Shown here: piece after piece, positions 29,472 to 38,422 of the stretch
How the letters are laid out: each line of letters starts with the position of its first letter
Numbering within the stretch: position 1 is the first letter of the stretch
Assembly: GCA_001600355.1 (NCBI GenBank)
Contig: BCJU01000005.1
Location: 590,099 to 654,098, forward strand
Direction: 5' to 3'
DNA: 64,000 bases
Source of the DNA: Meira nashicola
Taxonomy: Eukaryota > Basidiomycota > Exobasidiomycetes > Exobasidiales > Brachybasidiaceae
Notes under the pieces: model-generated
Databases searched by the model: none
Told to the model about the DNA's origin: nothing
The model's input: only the letters and a program-made list of their open reading frames with translations
Made by a program: the position numbers and the translations under genes

Positions 29472-29648
29472 TCAATCATCCAATACATCCTTTCTTCCTT
29501 GAATAATTACGTCACGATAAGGACTTGTTGTATAATGAACAACGATGCTATGACCATTGAAGCCATCTTGCGGTAAAGGCGTTGCAACGATCATGATTTG
29601 ATGAATTGAAAAGATTGCAAGCGTGAAAAGGAGGATGTATTTTAACAT
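29472..29648 (-). CDS. Very small secreted peptide precursor (58 residues)
   Basis: From ATG 29648 the frame encodes 58 residues: a strong signal peptide (MLKYILLFTLAIFSIHQ with the cleavage probably near IVA-TPLP) and a mature peptide of about 35 residues beginning TPLPQDGFNGHSIVVHYTTS and ending DVLDD. It has no cysteine. An in-frame ATG at 29687 would add 13 residues before the signal. The mature part is neutral to acidic, unlike its basic neighbours. It lies between the minus-strand pair and the plus-strand HWTD array. I recognise no family; its reality rests on the signal peptide and position only. Confidence 0.5.
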   Translation of the reverse strand: MLKYILLFTLAIFSIHQIMIVATPLPQDGFNGHSIVVHYTTSPYRDVIIQGRKDVLDD

Positions 29649-29842
29649 TTTCAATGCAATCGATTGATAGATTGTTATGAAGAGCATGAGTAATAAGATA
29701 AAGAACGAAATATTGAATAATTATATCTTTCAATTTTTTGCGTGCTCGGGGCTGAGGTAAGGAGGTGATGATAAAATTTTCTTAAAAGATGCGGTGTCCT
29801 TATGGGGTTATTTTCCTGCAAAAGTACACAATTGATTCAGTT

Positions 29843-29850
29843 ATAAAAAA
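29843..29850 (+). promoter_or_regulatory. Probable TATA box of HWTD protein 1
   Basis: TATAAAAA about 52 bp upstream of the ATG at 29902. Confidence 0.45.
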
Positions 29851-29901
29851 CATGTTACAGGAAAAAAAGATACCATTTCAAATTCGAAAAAAAACCACAA
29901 G

Positions 29902-30468
29902 ATGTTTATTTCAGTAAATTTATTCATCTTTCTACTTCTTTTCACTAATAGTGAAGCAGTAGATATGAAAACACATTGGACAGATATTGTGCCTAGGACG
30001 TATATTCGCATCTATGGCTCAAATGCTGCAACTAAACAAGAAGATTCAGATACATTCTTAAATGAACAATCAAGAAGAAGAACTTTTGTACAAAAAGGAA
30101 AAAATTTCAACGCAGGCGCACCATATGGTCATACGAAACGCAAAGAATTAAAAGTGCTTTCTAAAAAGCGTAATGAATATGAAGATCGTGTAAATGGCGG
30201 ATTGATAAGTGGAATTCTTCTCAAGAAAGTTAACAGTAAGTTAAGTCATCCTTTATTAAATTATGCATTTGAACAACGTCAAAAATCTAAAGAAGTACAA
30301 AGATCATACATTCAAAAGGATTCAGAAGGTCACATTGACCCAAATGCTGCACAATTTCAACAAAAGCGACATCAACAAAAATACCAAGAAAAACGTATGA
30401 AACAAGAGAGAAAATATCTTAAGCAAAAAAGGAGCAAAGTCATGAACAGTACTCCAAATAAAGATTAA
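29902..30468 (+). CDS. Secreted basic protein, HWTD family copy 1, with caleosin-like segment
   Basis: A 188-residue protein with a signal peptide (MFISVNLFIFLLLFTNSEA). Family blocks shared with the next two genes are HWTDIVP near the start of the mature protein, GHTKRKEL, a hydrophobic VNGGLISGILLKK, and YAFEQRQKSKEVQR. The C-terminal third is Lys/Gln-rich. The mature part has no cysteine. Residues 26-51 (WTDIVPRTYIRIYGSN through SDT) align without gaps with residues ~122-147 of the caleosin encoded at 52398-53200: 12 of 26 positions are identical, including WTD, RIY, N and SDT, but both histidines of the caleosin segment are missing. The family is otherwise unknown to me. Extracellular location is inferred. 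Confidence 0.82.
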   Translation: MFISVNLFIFLLLFTNSEAVDMKTHWTDIVPRTYIRIYGSNAATKQEDSDTFLNEQSRRRTFVQKGKNFNAGAPYGHTKRKELKVLSKKRNEYEDRVNGGLISGILLKKVNSKLSHPLLNYAFEQRQKSKEVQRSYIQKDSEGHIDPNAAQFQQKRHQQKYQEKRMKQERKYLKQKRSKVMNSTPNKD

Positions 30469-30769
30469 TCGCTTTCTGCTCTAGCTAATGCATAATACGC
30501 TGTTATTTTTCACATCATAAGAATTAAAAAGATGATGTAATTATTCACTGCGTACACAATAATCACGAACCCCGAACCTCATTCAAATCATTGTCTAGCT
30601 TCATTCTGTATTTTTTTCCGCTATCTTATAATCATATGCCGTGCAATGTGTAAACAATCTTATTAAAAAATTGCAGCATAAGCCCCTTCCAAAAAAGATA
30701 AATAAATGCAATTTAAAGCTCTATTTTGTTCATTTTTTTGATTTTATCTACCAACTGTAAGATCTCATC
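30469..30769. other. Intergenic spacer between HWTD copies 1 and 2
   Basis: AT-rich spacer with promoter-like AT tracts just before the ATG at 30770; no gene or repeat recognised. Confidence 0.4.
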
Positions 30770-31417
30770 ATGAAAGTTGTCGTTTTAGCAGGATTATTGA
30801 TCTTCCAATTTCTTATCATCGTTTGTCAATCAACCAAAAAACCTACTCATTGGACAGATTTTGTTCCCAAAAAAGGGGCAAGCCAAACAAAAGGCAAAGC
30901 ACTAAAACCAATTTCTCGAGCGTCTCACAAAACTTTAAATGCAAAAAGCAAAACAACAAACCCAATTAGGGAAGATTATATCAGATCTGAAATAAAGTTA
31001 GGTCATACAGGACGTAAAGATTTTATTCCACTTTTGAATGACCGTGATCATCATGAGTCAAATGTGAATAATGCAATGATAGGTGGTATAGTTTTACGTA
31101 AACTCGATAAATATAAACAAAGCAAATCTTTATTTGAATATGCGCATGAGCAAAGAACAAAATCACAAAATATTCAAAAGCAAATGAATCATATCAAAAA
31201 AGCTGGTAATATAGGTCGTATTGCAAAACATAAAGATTGGAATGAACTTTCTCGAGCTAAATTTAATTACCGCTATGATAACGATCCCGAATTCAGAGAG
31301 AAATATCGGGCAAAAATGAAAAGAGCGAAGGAAAGAAGAATGCGATTAGACTTAGTGAAGAAAGGAAAAAGAACAAGCATACCTGACCTTAACCGTTCTC
31401 CTTCGCATGGTGATTAA
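30770..31417 (+). CDS. Secreted basic protein, HWTD family copy 2
   Basis: A 215-residue protein with a signal peptide (MKVVVLAGLLIFQFLIIVCQS) and the family blocks HWTDFVPKKG, GHTGRKDFIPLL, VNNAMIGGIVLRKL and YAHEQRTKSQNIQKQ in the same order as copies 1 and 3. Its C-terminal extension is very basic (REKYRAKMKRAKERRMR) and ends SIPDLNRSPSHGD. It lacks the YxRIYxxN segment that links copy 1 to caleosin. There is no cysteine in the mature chain. It lies head-to-tail with copy 1 (301 bp) and copy 3 (116 bp), as expected of tandem duplication. Function unknown. Confidence 0.82.
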   Translation: MKVVVLAGLLIFQFLIIVCQSTKKPTHWTDFVPKKGASQTKGKALKPISRASHKTLNAKSKTTNPIREDYIRSEIKLGHTGRKDFIPLLNDRDHHESNVNNAMIGGIVLRKLDKYKQSKSLFEYAHEQRTKSQNIQKQMNHIKKAGNIGRIAKHKDWNELSRAKFNYRYDNDPEFREKYRAKMKRAKERRMRLDLVKKGKRTSIPDLNRSPSHGD

Positions 31418-31533
31418 ATTTTCCAACGGGGCAACCTTTTCTTTTTATCTTGCATGCGCCCCTTTTCAGTACATTTTATTTAAAATTTTTTTCGATACAT
31501 TTTATCTTTCTTCACTTCATCATCTTGTAAAAA

Positions 31534-32142
31534 ATGTTTTTCATGAAGTTGATACTCTTTTCTTTAATCCTTTTTATCGTTTGTGAAGCAAAGAAACAAG
31601 CCCATTGGACAGATTTTATTCCTAATCGTAATTCGGATGAAAATAAAACGCAACATCCAAGAGATTCACATAATTCTCTAAATTTTATGAGTAAAGCAAA
31701 CAGGCTTCTAGGAGACCAAATAAGAGATGAAATTCCAGCTGGACATACGAATCGAAAAAGTTTAATTCCACTTATAGTTCAACGTGATAAGCAAGAAGAA
31801 AAAGTTAATCATGCTTTGATTAGTGGTATTATATTAAAAAACCTTAATCATAAAGCAAGTAATTGTTTATTCAACTGTGCATTTGAAGAAAGAACAAAGT
31901 CACAACAAGTACAAAGACAAATCGATCAAATTAAATCAGAAGGTCATATTGATCGTAAAGTTGAAAGTGCAATGCTTAATCTAAGAAGTTATCATGCTCA
32001 CCTTAGGTATGATGAGGTAAAGCGTTTCAAACGGAGACGTGATCAAAGTTATAATTCTGATAAAGCAAAAAAGGATCGAGACGATCAAGAAAAGAGAAGA
32101 TCTGATAAATACCGCCAATTAAAGCGAAGGAAAAGGCAATGA
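31534..32142 (+). CDS. Secreted basic protein, HWTD family copy 3
   Basis: A 202-residue protein with a signal peptide (MFFMKLILFSLILFIVCEA; ATG at 31534, alternative at 31543). Family blocks are HWTDFIPNRN, GHTNRKSLIPLI, VNHALISGIILKNL, FEERTKSQQVQRQ and SEGHIDRK, the last shared with copy 1 (SEGHIDPN). The C-terminus is a Lys/Arg/Asp/Gln-rich tail. Two cysteines occur in the LFNCAF region, unlike the cysteine-free copies 1 and 2. No known domain. The three copies keep the signal, the HWTD motif and the central hydrophobic block while tails differ, a pattern common in fast-evolving secreted families. Confidence 0.82.
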   Translation: MFFMKLILFSLILFIVCEAKKQAHWTDFIPNRNSDENKTQHPRDSHNSLNFMSKANRLLGDQIRDEIPAGHTNRKSLIPLIVQRDKQEEKVNHALISGIILKNLNHKASNCLFNCAFEERTKSQQVQRQIDQIKSEGHIDRKVESAMLNLRSYHAHLRYDEVKRFKRRRDQSYNSDKAKKDRDDQEKRRSDKYRQLKRRKRQ

Positions 32143-32602
32143 CTATGAGTATTAAATCTCCGACGGGCCAATAGGATTTCCAAGAGTGTGCTTATGCTGT
32201 GTGCTCAGGAACGCCAATGACGCGTGTTTTGAAAGATATCTTCGCTTACGTAGTTTACATGCGTACTTCATAAGCAACTTCTGCTAAAGTGCCGTTTTGC
32301 ATGTTAATCTGCAAAATGCACTCGGGCAGTAAGAGTGCACGGCACTTACACGTCTCCGTTAAACCTAGGCCCTTTAAAAACCAATCCGGCAAACGGTTGA
32401 GAACTTACGCCGGGAGAAAAAAAAAAGAAAATCATACACGCAGCACATTCGCCCAAAGGTGATTTTCGTCCTTCTGGCTAAACTAATGGCCCGAACCGGT
32501 TGGATTTGGCAAAAGTACTCCCCACAGGTAACCCCATCTTTTATTCTTTCTTCCCCGCCACCACATCATTCCTTTTCCAAAATTGCAAAACCGTTTAACA
32601 TC
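32143..32602. other. Promoter region and leader of the acyl-CoA oxidase gene
   Basis: No gene. The acyl-CoA oxidase frame stays open upstream to 32459, with one in-frame ATG at 32486, but those residues do not resemble the family. Nothing else recognised. Confidence 0.45.
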
Positions 32603-34681
32603 ATGACTGAAGGAAAGTATGCAAGAATTCCATCTTCACTCAAACCAGCCGGAACACATAGTTCTGAGCTTTTGAAAATTGAAAGGCAAAAAGCAAGTTT
32701 CGATAGCGATCAAATGAGCGAATATTTGCATGGTAAAGATCAATTGGAAAAAGAAGCAGAATTAGTACGTATCCTTGAATCTGATCCTTCAGGTGCGTTT
32801 GATAAATCAAAATGGAATTATATGGGAAGAGCAGATAAATTTCGTCATGCTTTAAAGAAAGATAAACGTTTATCTCAATTAGCACGAGAGCATGATTGGG
32901 ATCGTGAAACGACAATCAGAGCAGAAGCTCTTTGTGATTTACCCGGTCCATTTGGTTTGCATAGAAGTATGTTTATCACCACAATTGAAAATATGGGAAC
33001 AGATGAACAAAAGGAGAAATGGTTAGGTCCTGCATTACGATATGAAATAATTGGTTGTTATGCTCAAACGGAACTTGGACATGGATCAAACGTACAAGGA
33101 TTAGAAACATTGGCAGTATACGATGAAGAAAAACAAGAATACGATTTACACTCGCCTACAATGACTGCATCAAAATGGTGGATCGGTGGTTTGGGAAGAA
33201 CAGCCACACATGCAGTTGTGATGGCACAATTGGTGCTGAAAGGCAAACGCATCGGTCCTCATCCTTTCATTGTCCCAATTCGTGATCCAGTCACACGTGA
33301 ACCTTTGCCAGGTGTTTATGTTGGTGATATTGGACCAAAAGCAGGATACAATACTACCGATAATGGATATATGCTATTCGATCACGTAAAAGTACCTCAT
33401 TTCAATCAACTTTCTCGCTTTGCCAAAGTTGATCCTCAAACAGCTCAATATACTCCTCCTCAAAATTCCGCTTTAACATATGGTACAATGACTTGGGTTC
33501 GTGCTGGAATCGTTCGTAATGCAAGAACAGTTTTAATGCGTTCAGTAACTGTTGCCGTTCGTTATTGTGCTATCCGTCGTCAATTTGCTGATCGTGATGC
33601 ACCCAAATTCGAAGGCAGTAAGCCAATTGAAACTCAAGTACTCGATTATACAATGGTACAAGCACGTATTTTCCCTATTTTAGCAAAAGCTTTTGCGTTT
33701 CATTATACTGCCAAGTATATGTATGAACTTTATGAAGCCAATATGGAATGCATCAATAAAGGTGATTTAGGATTATTAGCTGAAACACATGCAAGTTCAT
33801 CGGGTCTAAAGGCATTATGCACGATTGAAGCAGCAGATGCAATTGAAGTTTGCAGACGTGCTTGTGGTGGACATGGTTATAGTGCCGCTTGTGGATTACC
33901 TACATTTTATAACGATTTCTTGCCTCAAGTGACATGGGAAGGTGATTCATACATGTTATCCCAACAAACTTCACGTTTCTTACTCAAACAAATGCGTGCT
34001 TTGAACAAAAATCCAGAAGATATGCCTAAATCGTTCATTGCTGATTATTTGCGTCATTATAAAAAGAATAAAGGATTCAAGAGTGACGTACAATTCTCTG
34101 GTGATTTGTATGATCCAATGTGGTTTGTAAAGGCGTTTGGATATCGTGCTGCTTGGTTGGTTGAACAAACGTTGGAACTTCGTGATGGACCATCAAAAAG
34201 ATCATGGAATTCCATCTTACCTGAATTATACAGATGTTCAAAAGCTCATTCTCAAGCATTAGTCATTTATAACTTTGCCATGGCAATTTTACACGATAAA
34301 GAATTGAATTCAAAACCTGCTTTACGAACTGTTATGCAACAATTATTCTTGTTATATGCAATTCACACAATGGAATCCGAAGCAGCTGAATTTTTATCAT
34401 GTGGATATTTACAACCAAATCAATATCAATTATTGAGTAACAAGATTCAAGAATTATTTGCAGTCATTAGACCTCAAGCTGTTCCTTTGGTTGATTCGTT
34501 TGCAATTAGTGACTTTTTATTAAATTCCACTTTGGGTGCTCGAGATGGAAATGTGTACGAAGGTTTATTCAAACATGCACTCGATGAACCTTTAAATAGC
34601 ACAAGATGGAACGTTGATATTAATGATTTGGAAACTCTTGATATGGACGAAAATGAATCAATACCCCGTGCAAAACTTTGA
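32603..34681 (+). CDS. Peroxisomal acyl-CoA oxidase
   Basis: A 692-residue flavoenzyme for the first step of peroxisomal beta-oxidation, oxidising acyl-CoA to trans-2-enoyl-CoA with H2O2 release. Family motifs in order: GPFGLHRSMFITTIENMGTDEQ, CYAQTELGHGSNVQGLET in the FAD/substrate region, TASKWWIGGLGRTATHAVVMAQL, IRRQFADRD, RRACGGHGYSAACGLPTFYNDFLPQVTWEGDSYML with the catalytic Glu in TWEGD, and a C-terminal acyl-CoA-oxidase domain. The last residues IPRAKL end in AKL, a peroxisomal targeting signal type 1. I chose ATG 32603 because the family similarity begins there; ATG 32486 would add 39 unrelated residues. Length matches the family (~690). Confidence 0.95.
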   Translation: MTEGKYARIPSSLKPAGTHSSELLKIERQKASFDSDQMSEYLHGKDQLEKEAELVRILESDPSGAFDKSKWNYMGRADKFRHALKKDKRLSQLAREHDWDRETTIRAEALCDLPGPFGLHRSMFITTIENMGTDEQKEKWLGPALRYEIIGCYAQTELGHGSNVQGLETLAVYDEEKQEYDLHSPTMTASKWWIGGLGRTATHAVVMAQLVLKGKRIGPHPFIVPIRDPVTREPLPGVYVGDIGPKAGYNTTDNGYMLFDHVKVPHFNQLSRFAKVDPQTAQYTPPQNSALTYGTMTWVRAGIVRNARTVLMRSVTVAVRYCAIRRQFADRDAPKFEGSKPIETQVLDYTMVQARIFPILAKAFAFHYTAKYMYELYEANMECINKGDLGLLAETHASSSGLKALCTIEAADAIEVCRRACGGHGYSAACGLPTFYNDFLPQVTWEGDSYMLSQQTSRFLLKQMRALNKNPEDMPKSFIADYLRHYKKNKGFKSDVQFSGDLYDPMWFVKAFGYRAAWLVEQTLELRDGPSKRSWNSILPELYRCSKAHSQALVIYNFAMAILHDKELNSKPALRTVMQQLFLLYAIHTMESEAAEFLSCGYLQPNQYQLLSNKIQELFAVIRPQAVPLVDSFAISDFLLNSTLGARDGNVYEGLFKHALDEPLNSTRWNVDINDLETLDMDENESIPRAKL

Positions 34682-34987
34682 TTGCGGTACATACCTATCT
34701 GTACATACCTAGCACTATATAGAATTCCGTCACAATAAATTTTTAATGCATCCGAGTAAGGACTGATACAAAGCCGGTACCGAAGTTAGTGTAGCGTGTT
34801 GCCCCTGTCAAAAATAAGCTACAGTATTTATGTATTTTTCTTTACCGTTGTTGGTGTGGAGAAAATCATCCGCCAAAATTGGCGTTCCTGTTCGGGCGTT
34901 GCGTAGCCAATCTTTAGTCCATCATCTACCTAAAATACATCTTCTCTCCCACAAGAATGTTTATATAGCGTTACCATACCATCCATC
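34682..34987. other. Promoter region of the sucrose-transporter-like gene
   Basis: No gene; a short plus-strand frame at 34830-35051 overlaps the transporter start out of frame and is not credible. Nothing else recognised. Confidence 0.4.
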
Positions 34988-37621
34988 ATGCAAAACAATA
35001 AACCTTCAGTACAACCTGATGAAGGAGCATTGGAATCGCTGGATGATTTGATCAGACAACAACAGCAGCAGCAGCAACAACAAGAGGGAAAAACAACGTC
35101 AGGAAGTGGTGTAACTCTTTCGGTTGGAAATGATGGCTTTTTGGCTCCACCACCTGCTAATCCTTCTTTGTCAGAAGAACAAAGAGATTTGTATAATAAG
35201 ATAATCATGGCAAATAGAAGAAGAGCGTCTAGTGGAGGAGCTACAATCGTGCCGGGTGATCCAAGATTGTTGTCTGGATTAGATGCGAATGCAAACGATC
35301 CTGGCTCTTCTTCTTCTTCTGATCGAGGTTTAGCAGATTCTTCTGTTACGATTAGACCGCAAACGACAACAGAAACGCAACGCGATGAGTCAAGGTGGAA
35401 CGGATTTCATCTTTGGAGAGCTGAATCATATCAGAGAAGGGTTGACCAACAGCAACAATTAAATCGAGATCGTTTGGAAGCACAAAGGGTTAGTATGCTA
35501 AGAAAAGTATCTGGTAGTATTTCAAATTGGTGGCAGGAAAGAATGATAGTATCAAGAAATGAGAATGGTTCTACTTACACCAGTAAAACTCGAATGATCC
35601 TTCTCACTTTGGTTTTATCTGGTGCACAGATTGCATGGTGTTTGGAATTAGGATACGGTACGCCATATCTCCTTTCGCTAGGTATGTCGAAATCCAGTAC
35701 GTCTCTCGTTTGGATTGCTGCTCCGTTATCGGGTTTGATCGTACAGCCTGTCATTGGAATTCTTTCAGATTTGAGTACTTCCCGCTACAGAAGGAGACAG
35801 TATATTGTTTGGTCAACAATCGTTCTTGCAGCTTGTACGATTTTCCTTGCTTTCAGTATGCCGATCGCCTCTGCTTTAGCCGATATCTTGCATGCCGGAT
35901 TGGCAGATTGGGATCCTGTACGACAACGGGCAAGGGATGATATGAATCGTTTCATTGCTGTTTTAGGATTTGTTGGATTGGATTTAAGTGTGAACGGAAT
36001 TCAAGTTGCCGGAAGAGCGCTCATGTTGGATGCAACACCATCTTCAGAGCATTCTCGCGTGAATGCATGGTCAGGAAGGATGCAGCATATAGCCAACATT
36101 TTCGGATATTGGGCAGGCTGGTATAATCTGTCATCTTCGTCTTGGTTGGATTGGATTGGAGGAGGTCAATTTAGAAAATATTGTCTTGTGAGCATGATTT
36201 CTGTGATTGTATGCTCGACCATCACATGCGTCTGCATTGAAGAAGGTGCGCAAAACTTGAACATCGTATCTGCAGAAGATGGTACAATAACGGAAACTCA
36301 TGCTACCGTTTCAGCTACAGCATTTCAAGACCAAACATCTATCACTGAATCGATCAAAGAGGCAACAATGCGAATTTGGGATACTGCCAGAAGGCTTCCT
36401 CGATCGATTAGAAGGATATGTCTTGTGCAAGTGCTTGCATATATGGGTTGGTTCCCGTTTCTCTTTTATGCTACCGAATGGGTGATTGAAGTATGGCAAG
36501 CAGAACAATCACGAAAACAGCCTGATCAAGACGAATTTAAAGGGATCAGCGATAAAGCGACTGAAATGGGAAGCTTTGCTCTTTTGATTTTCTCATGTGT
36601 TTCCTTGATTGCAGGAACGCTTCTGCCTTACCTATCCCTTGCACACTGGACGCCTCCTCCTGTTCGATTGCCAGCTACGGACGGTGATGTCACACCGACT
36701 GATAATGGAAACAATGATGAAGATATCTTTCAAAGACTATCTGGACAAGCAGCAAGAACAACAAAACCGCCGCGATGGCGCATCACCCTTCGTACTTTTT
36801 GGGGTGTGGGATTGTTATTTTACAGCGTTCAAATGCTCTTTGTTTCTTTCTTTGCCAGATCGTCCAAATTGGCGATTGCTTTAGTGGCCTCGATTGGATT
36901 TGCTTGGGCGATAGCAGTATGGGTGCCTTATGCACTTGTAATGGAAGGTATTCGTGAAGCAGAAGATGGAATGAGTCCGTTTGAATTTGAAGCGGATTGG
37001 TTTGCGCCAGAACGAGTACGTCATCGTAGAGAAAGTTCAAATGTACAACAAACACCTGCAAGAGCAAGAATTCGAAGAGCACTGCAAGACTGTGGACCGT
37101 TGGGAAGTAACAGCCGACCAAGTACACCGAACAGCGGCAACTCACGACACATCAAACCTGGTCGTATACTTTCGCGTGGAAATGAAGCTGTATATGAAAA
37201 TGATACTGATCGAATCAGTAGTGGTCAAATTCCCGGCGGAGGCGTTCCGATTCCATCTACACAAAGTGGAACTGGTGAAGGAGTTGGTGCGACTATTTTG
37301 GGTATCCATAATGTTGCCATTGTTATTCCTCAATTTTTGATCGCCATTTTAGCTTCATTAATTTTACGTCAAGGATCAATTTTTGAAGGTGGTCAACAAT
37401 TATATTCTTTAGATGTTGATGCAAATGCACGAAATGGTGTTTCAGTTGTTTGGGTTTTAAGATTAGGTGGTTTGGCTGCTTTTTTTGCCGCTATTTTGAC
37501 TCGATTTGTACCTCTTTCAAGAACAGAAAGAAATTTGATGGGAGATCGTGCAACTTTGAGACAATCAGCAAGAGCAGAATCGATGTTATTCGATGATGAA
37601 GTTAGTGATGAGTCTGATTAA
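34988..37621 (+). CDS. Sucrose/maltose-type proton symporter-like MFS protein (SUT/SLC45-like)
   Basis: An 877-residue membrane protein. A ~195-residue cytosolic N-terminus contains a run of nine Gln. Helix 1 begins LLTLVLSGAQIAWCLELGYGTPYLLSLGMS, then LVWIAAPLSGLIVQPVIGILSD and SRYRRRQYIVWSTI, the signature of the glycoside-pentoside-hexuronide/sucrose transporter group (plant SUTs, fission-yeast Sut1, animal SLC45). Twelve helices are separable, with long hydrophilic loops after helix 6 and between helices 10 and 11 (~660-760, RERRRE and Ser/Pro/Arg-rich). Proton-coupled disaccharide import is likely, but SLC45-type vacuolar or other roles are possible. The protein is longer than SUTs (~550) because of the N-tail and loops. 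Confidence 0.9.
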   Translation: MQNNKPSVQPDEGALESLDDLIRQQQQQQQQQEGKTTSGSGVTLSVGNDGFLAPPPANPSLSEEQRDLYNKIIMANRRRASSGGATIVPGDPRLLSGLDANANDPGSSSSSDRGLADSSVTIRPQTTTETQRDESRWNGFHLWRAESYQRRVDQQQQLNRDRLEAQRVSMLRKVSGSISNWWQERMIVSRNENGSTYTSKTRMILLTLVLSGAQIAWCLELGYGTPYLLSLGMSKSSTSLVWIAAPLSGLIVQPVIGILSDLSTSRYRRRQYIVWSTIVLAACTIFLAFSMPIASALADILHAGLADWDPVRQRARDDMNRFIAVLGFVGLDLSVNGIQVAGRALMLDATPSSEHSRVNAWSGRMQHIANIFGYWAGWYNLSSSSWLDWIGGGQFRKYCLVSMISVIVCSTITCVCIEEGAQNLNIVSAEDGTITETHATVSATAFQDQTSITESIKEATMRIWDTARRLPRSIRRICLVQVLAYMGWFPFLFYATEWVIEVWQAEQSRKQPDQDEFKGISDKATEMGSFALLIFSCVSLIAGTLLPYLSLAHWTPPPVRLPATDGDVTPTDNGNNDEDIFQRLSGQAARTTKPPRWRITLRTFWGVGLLFYSVQMLFVSFFARSSKLAIALVASIGFAWAIAVWVPYALVMEGIREAEDGMSPFEFEADWFAPERVRHRRESSNVQQTPARARIRRALQDCGPLGSNSRPSTPNSGNSRHIKPGRILSRGNEAVYENDTDRISSGQIPGGGVPIPSTQSGTGEGVGATILGIHNVAIVIPQFLIAILASLILRQGSIFEGGQQLYSLDVDANARNGVSVVWVLRLGGLAAFFAAILTRFVPLSRTERNLMGDRATLRQSARAESMLFDDEVSDESD
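35057..35083 (+). repeat. CAA/CAG trinucleotide repeat encoding nine Gln
   Basis: Nine consecutive CAA/CAG codons (CAA2 CAG4 CAA3) in the N-terminal tail of the sucrose-transporter-like protein; a potential length-polymorphic microsatellite. Confidence 0.9.
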
Positions 37622-38422
37622 AAATGTACTATTAATCAAAACAATGATGTATAACAGCAATACTATGAAATAATCCTCTCGAAAAGACTGCATATATCCG
37701 GAGAATATTTTCAAAGATGGCCGTGCTGGTCGTGCGCGCTTTAATCTTTGCACTATCTTTTGCTCAGTGGGCGTCAAAATCTACACGCTAAATATCTCCT
37801 TGGCCGATGGATGAACGCCGTGACGTAGAGGGTACTGAAGAATAAGTTTAACCGAAGTCGATATTTTTAAACGGATAAATTATATTTTAGAGTTTTATAG
37901 TCAATCTTTAACGCCACCTTTGAATATGTGATTGATGTCATTAGTGCAAAATGATGGGCGTAGATCTTTGTTCCCCAGACTAATCGGTTATTTATTCTGT
38001 CAAAACTGTCAATGGTACACATTGTTTTAGTATCGGCCAACATATTCCACTAAATTACTCCTTCCGAGATAGCGACGGCCAGATGAAATTCTGGCTAGAT
38101 GATCTTTCGGCCAAGGATTTTATATGGTGATGATGACAATGACAATCAGGCATTAAATCTGTTTGGCGTCATCATTTCTTGGCAAGAGACACTAATGGTT
38201 AAACAACATCTAAACGATGGCTTGAAACATATTTCTATAGAAGACATGGTAGGGAATATAGAGAGCTCTATATAGTATAGTAGAAATCGAGAGATGAAAA
38301 GGTATAAAAAGAAGCCAACTTGTTCATCTTCATAAATTTTTTTTCCTCATCAATTCAATTCTAATCAAATCAAATCAACACTTTTATTAAACAAATCCAA
38401 TCAAGACTTTTTTCAAACGAAC
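37622..38422. other. Intergenic region upstream of the defensin-like precursor gene
   Basis: About 800 bp with no gene. The right end is the promoter and an A/T/C-rich leader of the downstream gene, with TATAAAAA at 38303-38310. Confidence 0.5.
38303..38310 (+). promoter_or_regulatory. Probable TATA box of the defensin-like precursor gene
   Basis: TATAAAAA about 112 bp upstream of the ATG at 38423, followed by a long CAAATC-rich leader. Confidence 0.5.

Noticed and set aside
32459..32602. N-terminal extension of the acyl-CoA oxidase
   Set aside because: Opens with GTG, low similarity to the family, while the PTS1 at the C-terminus already explains targeting.
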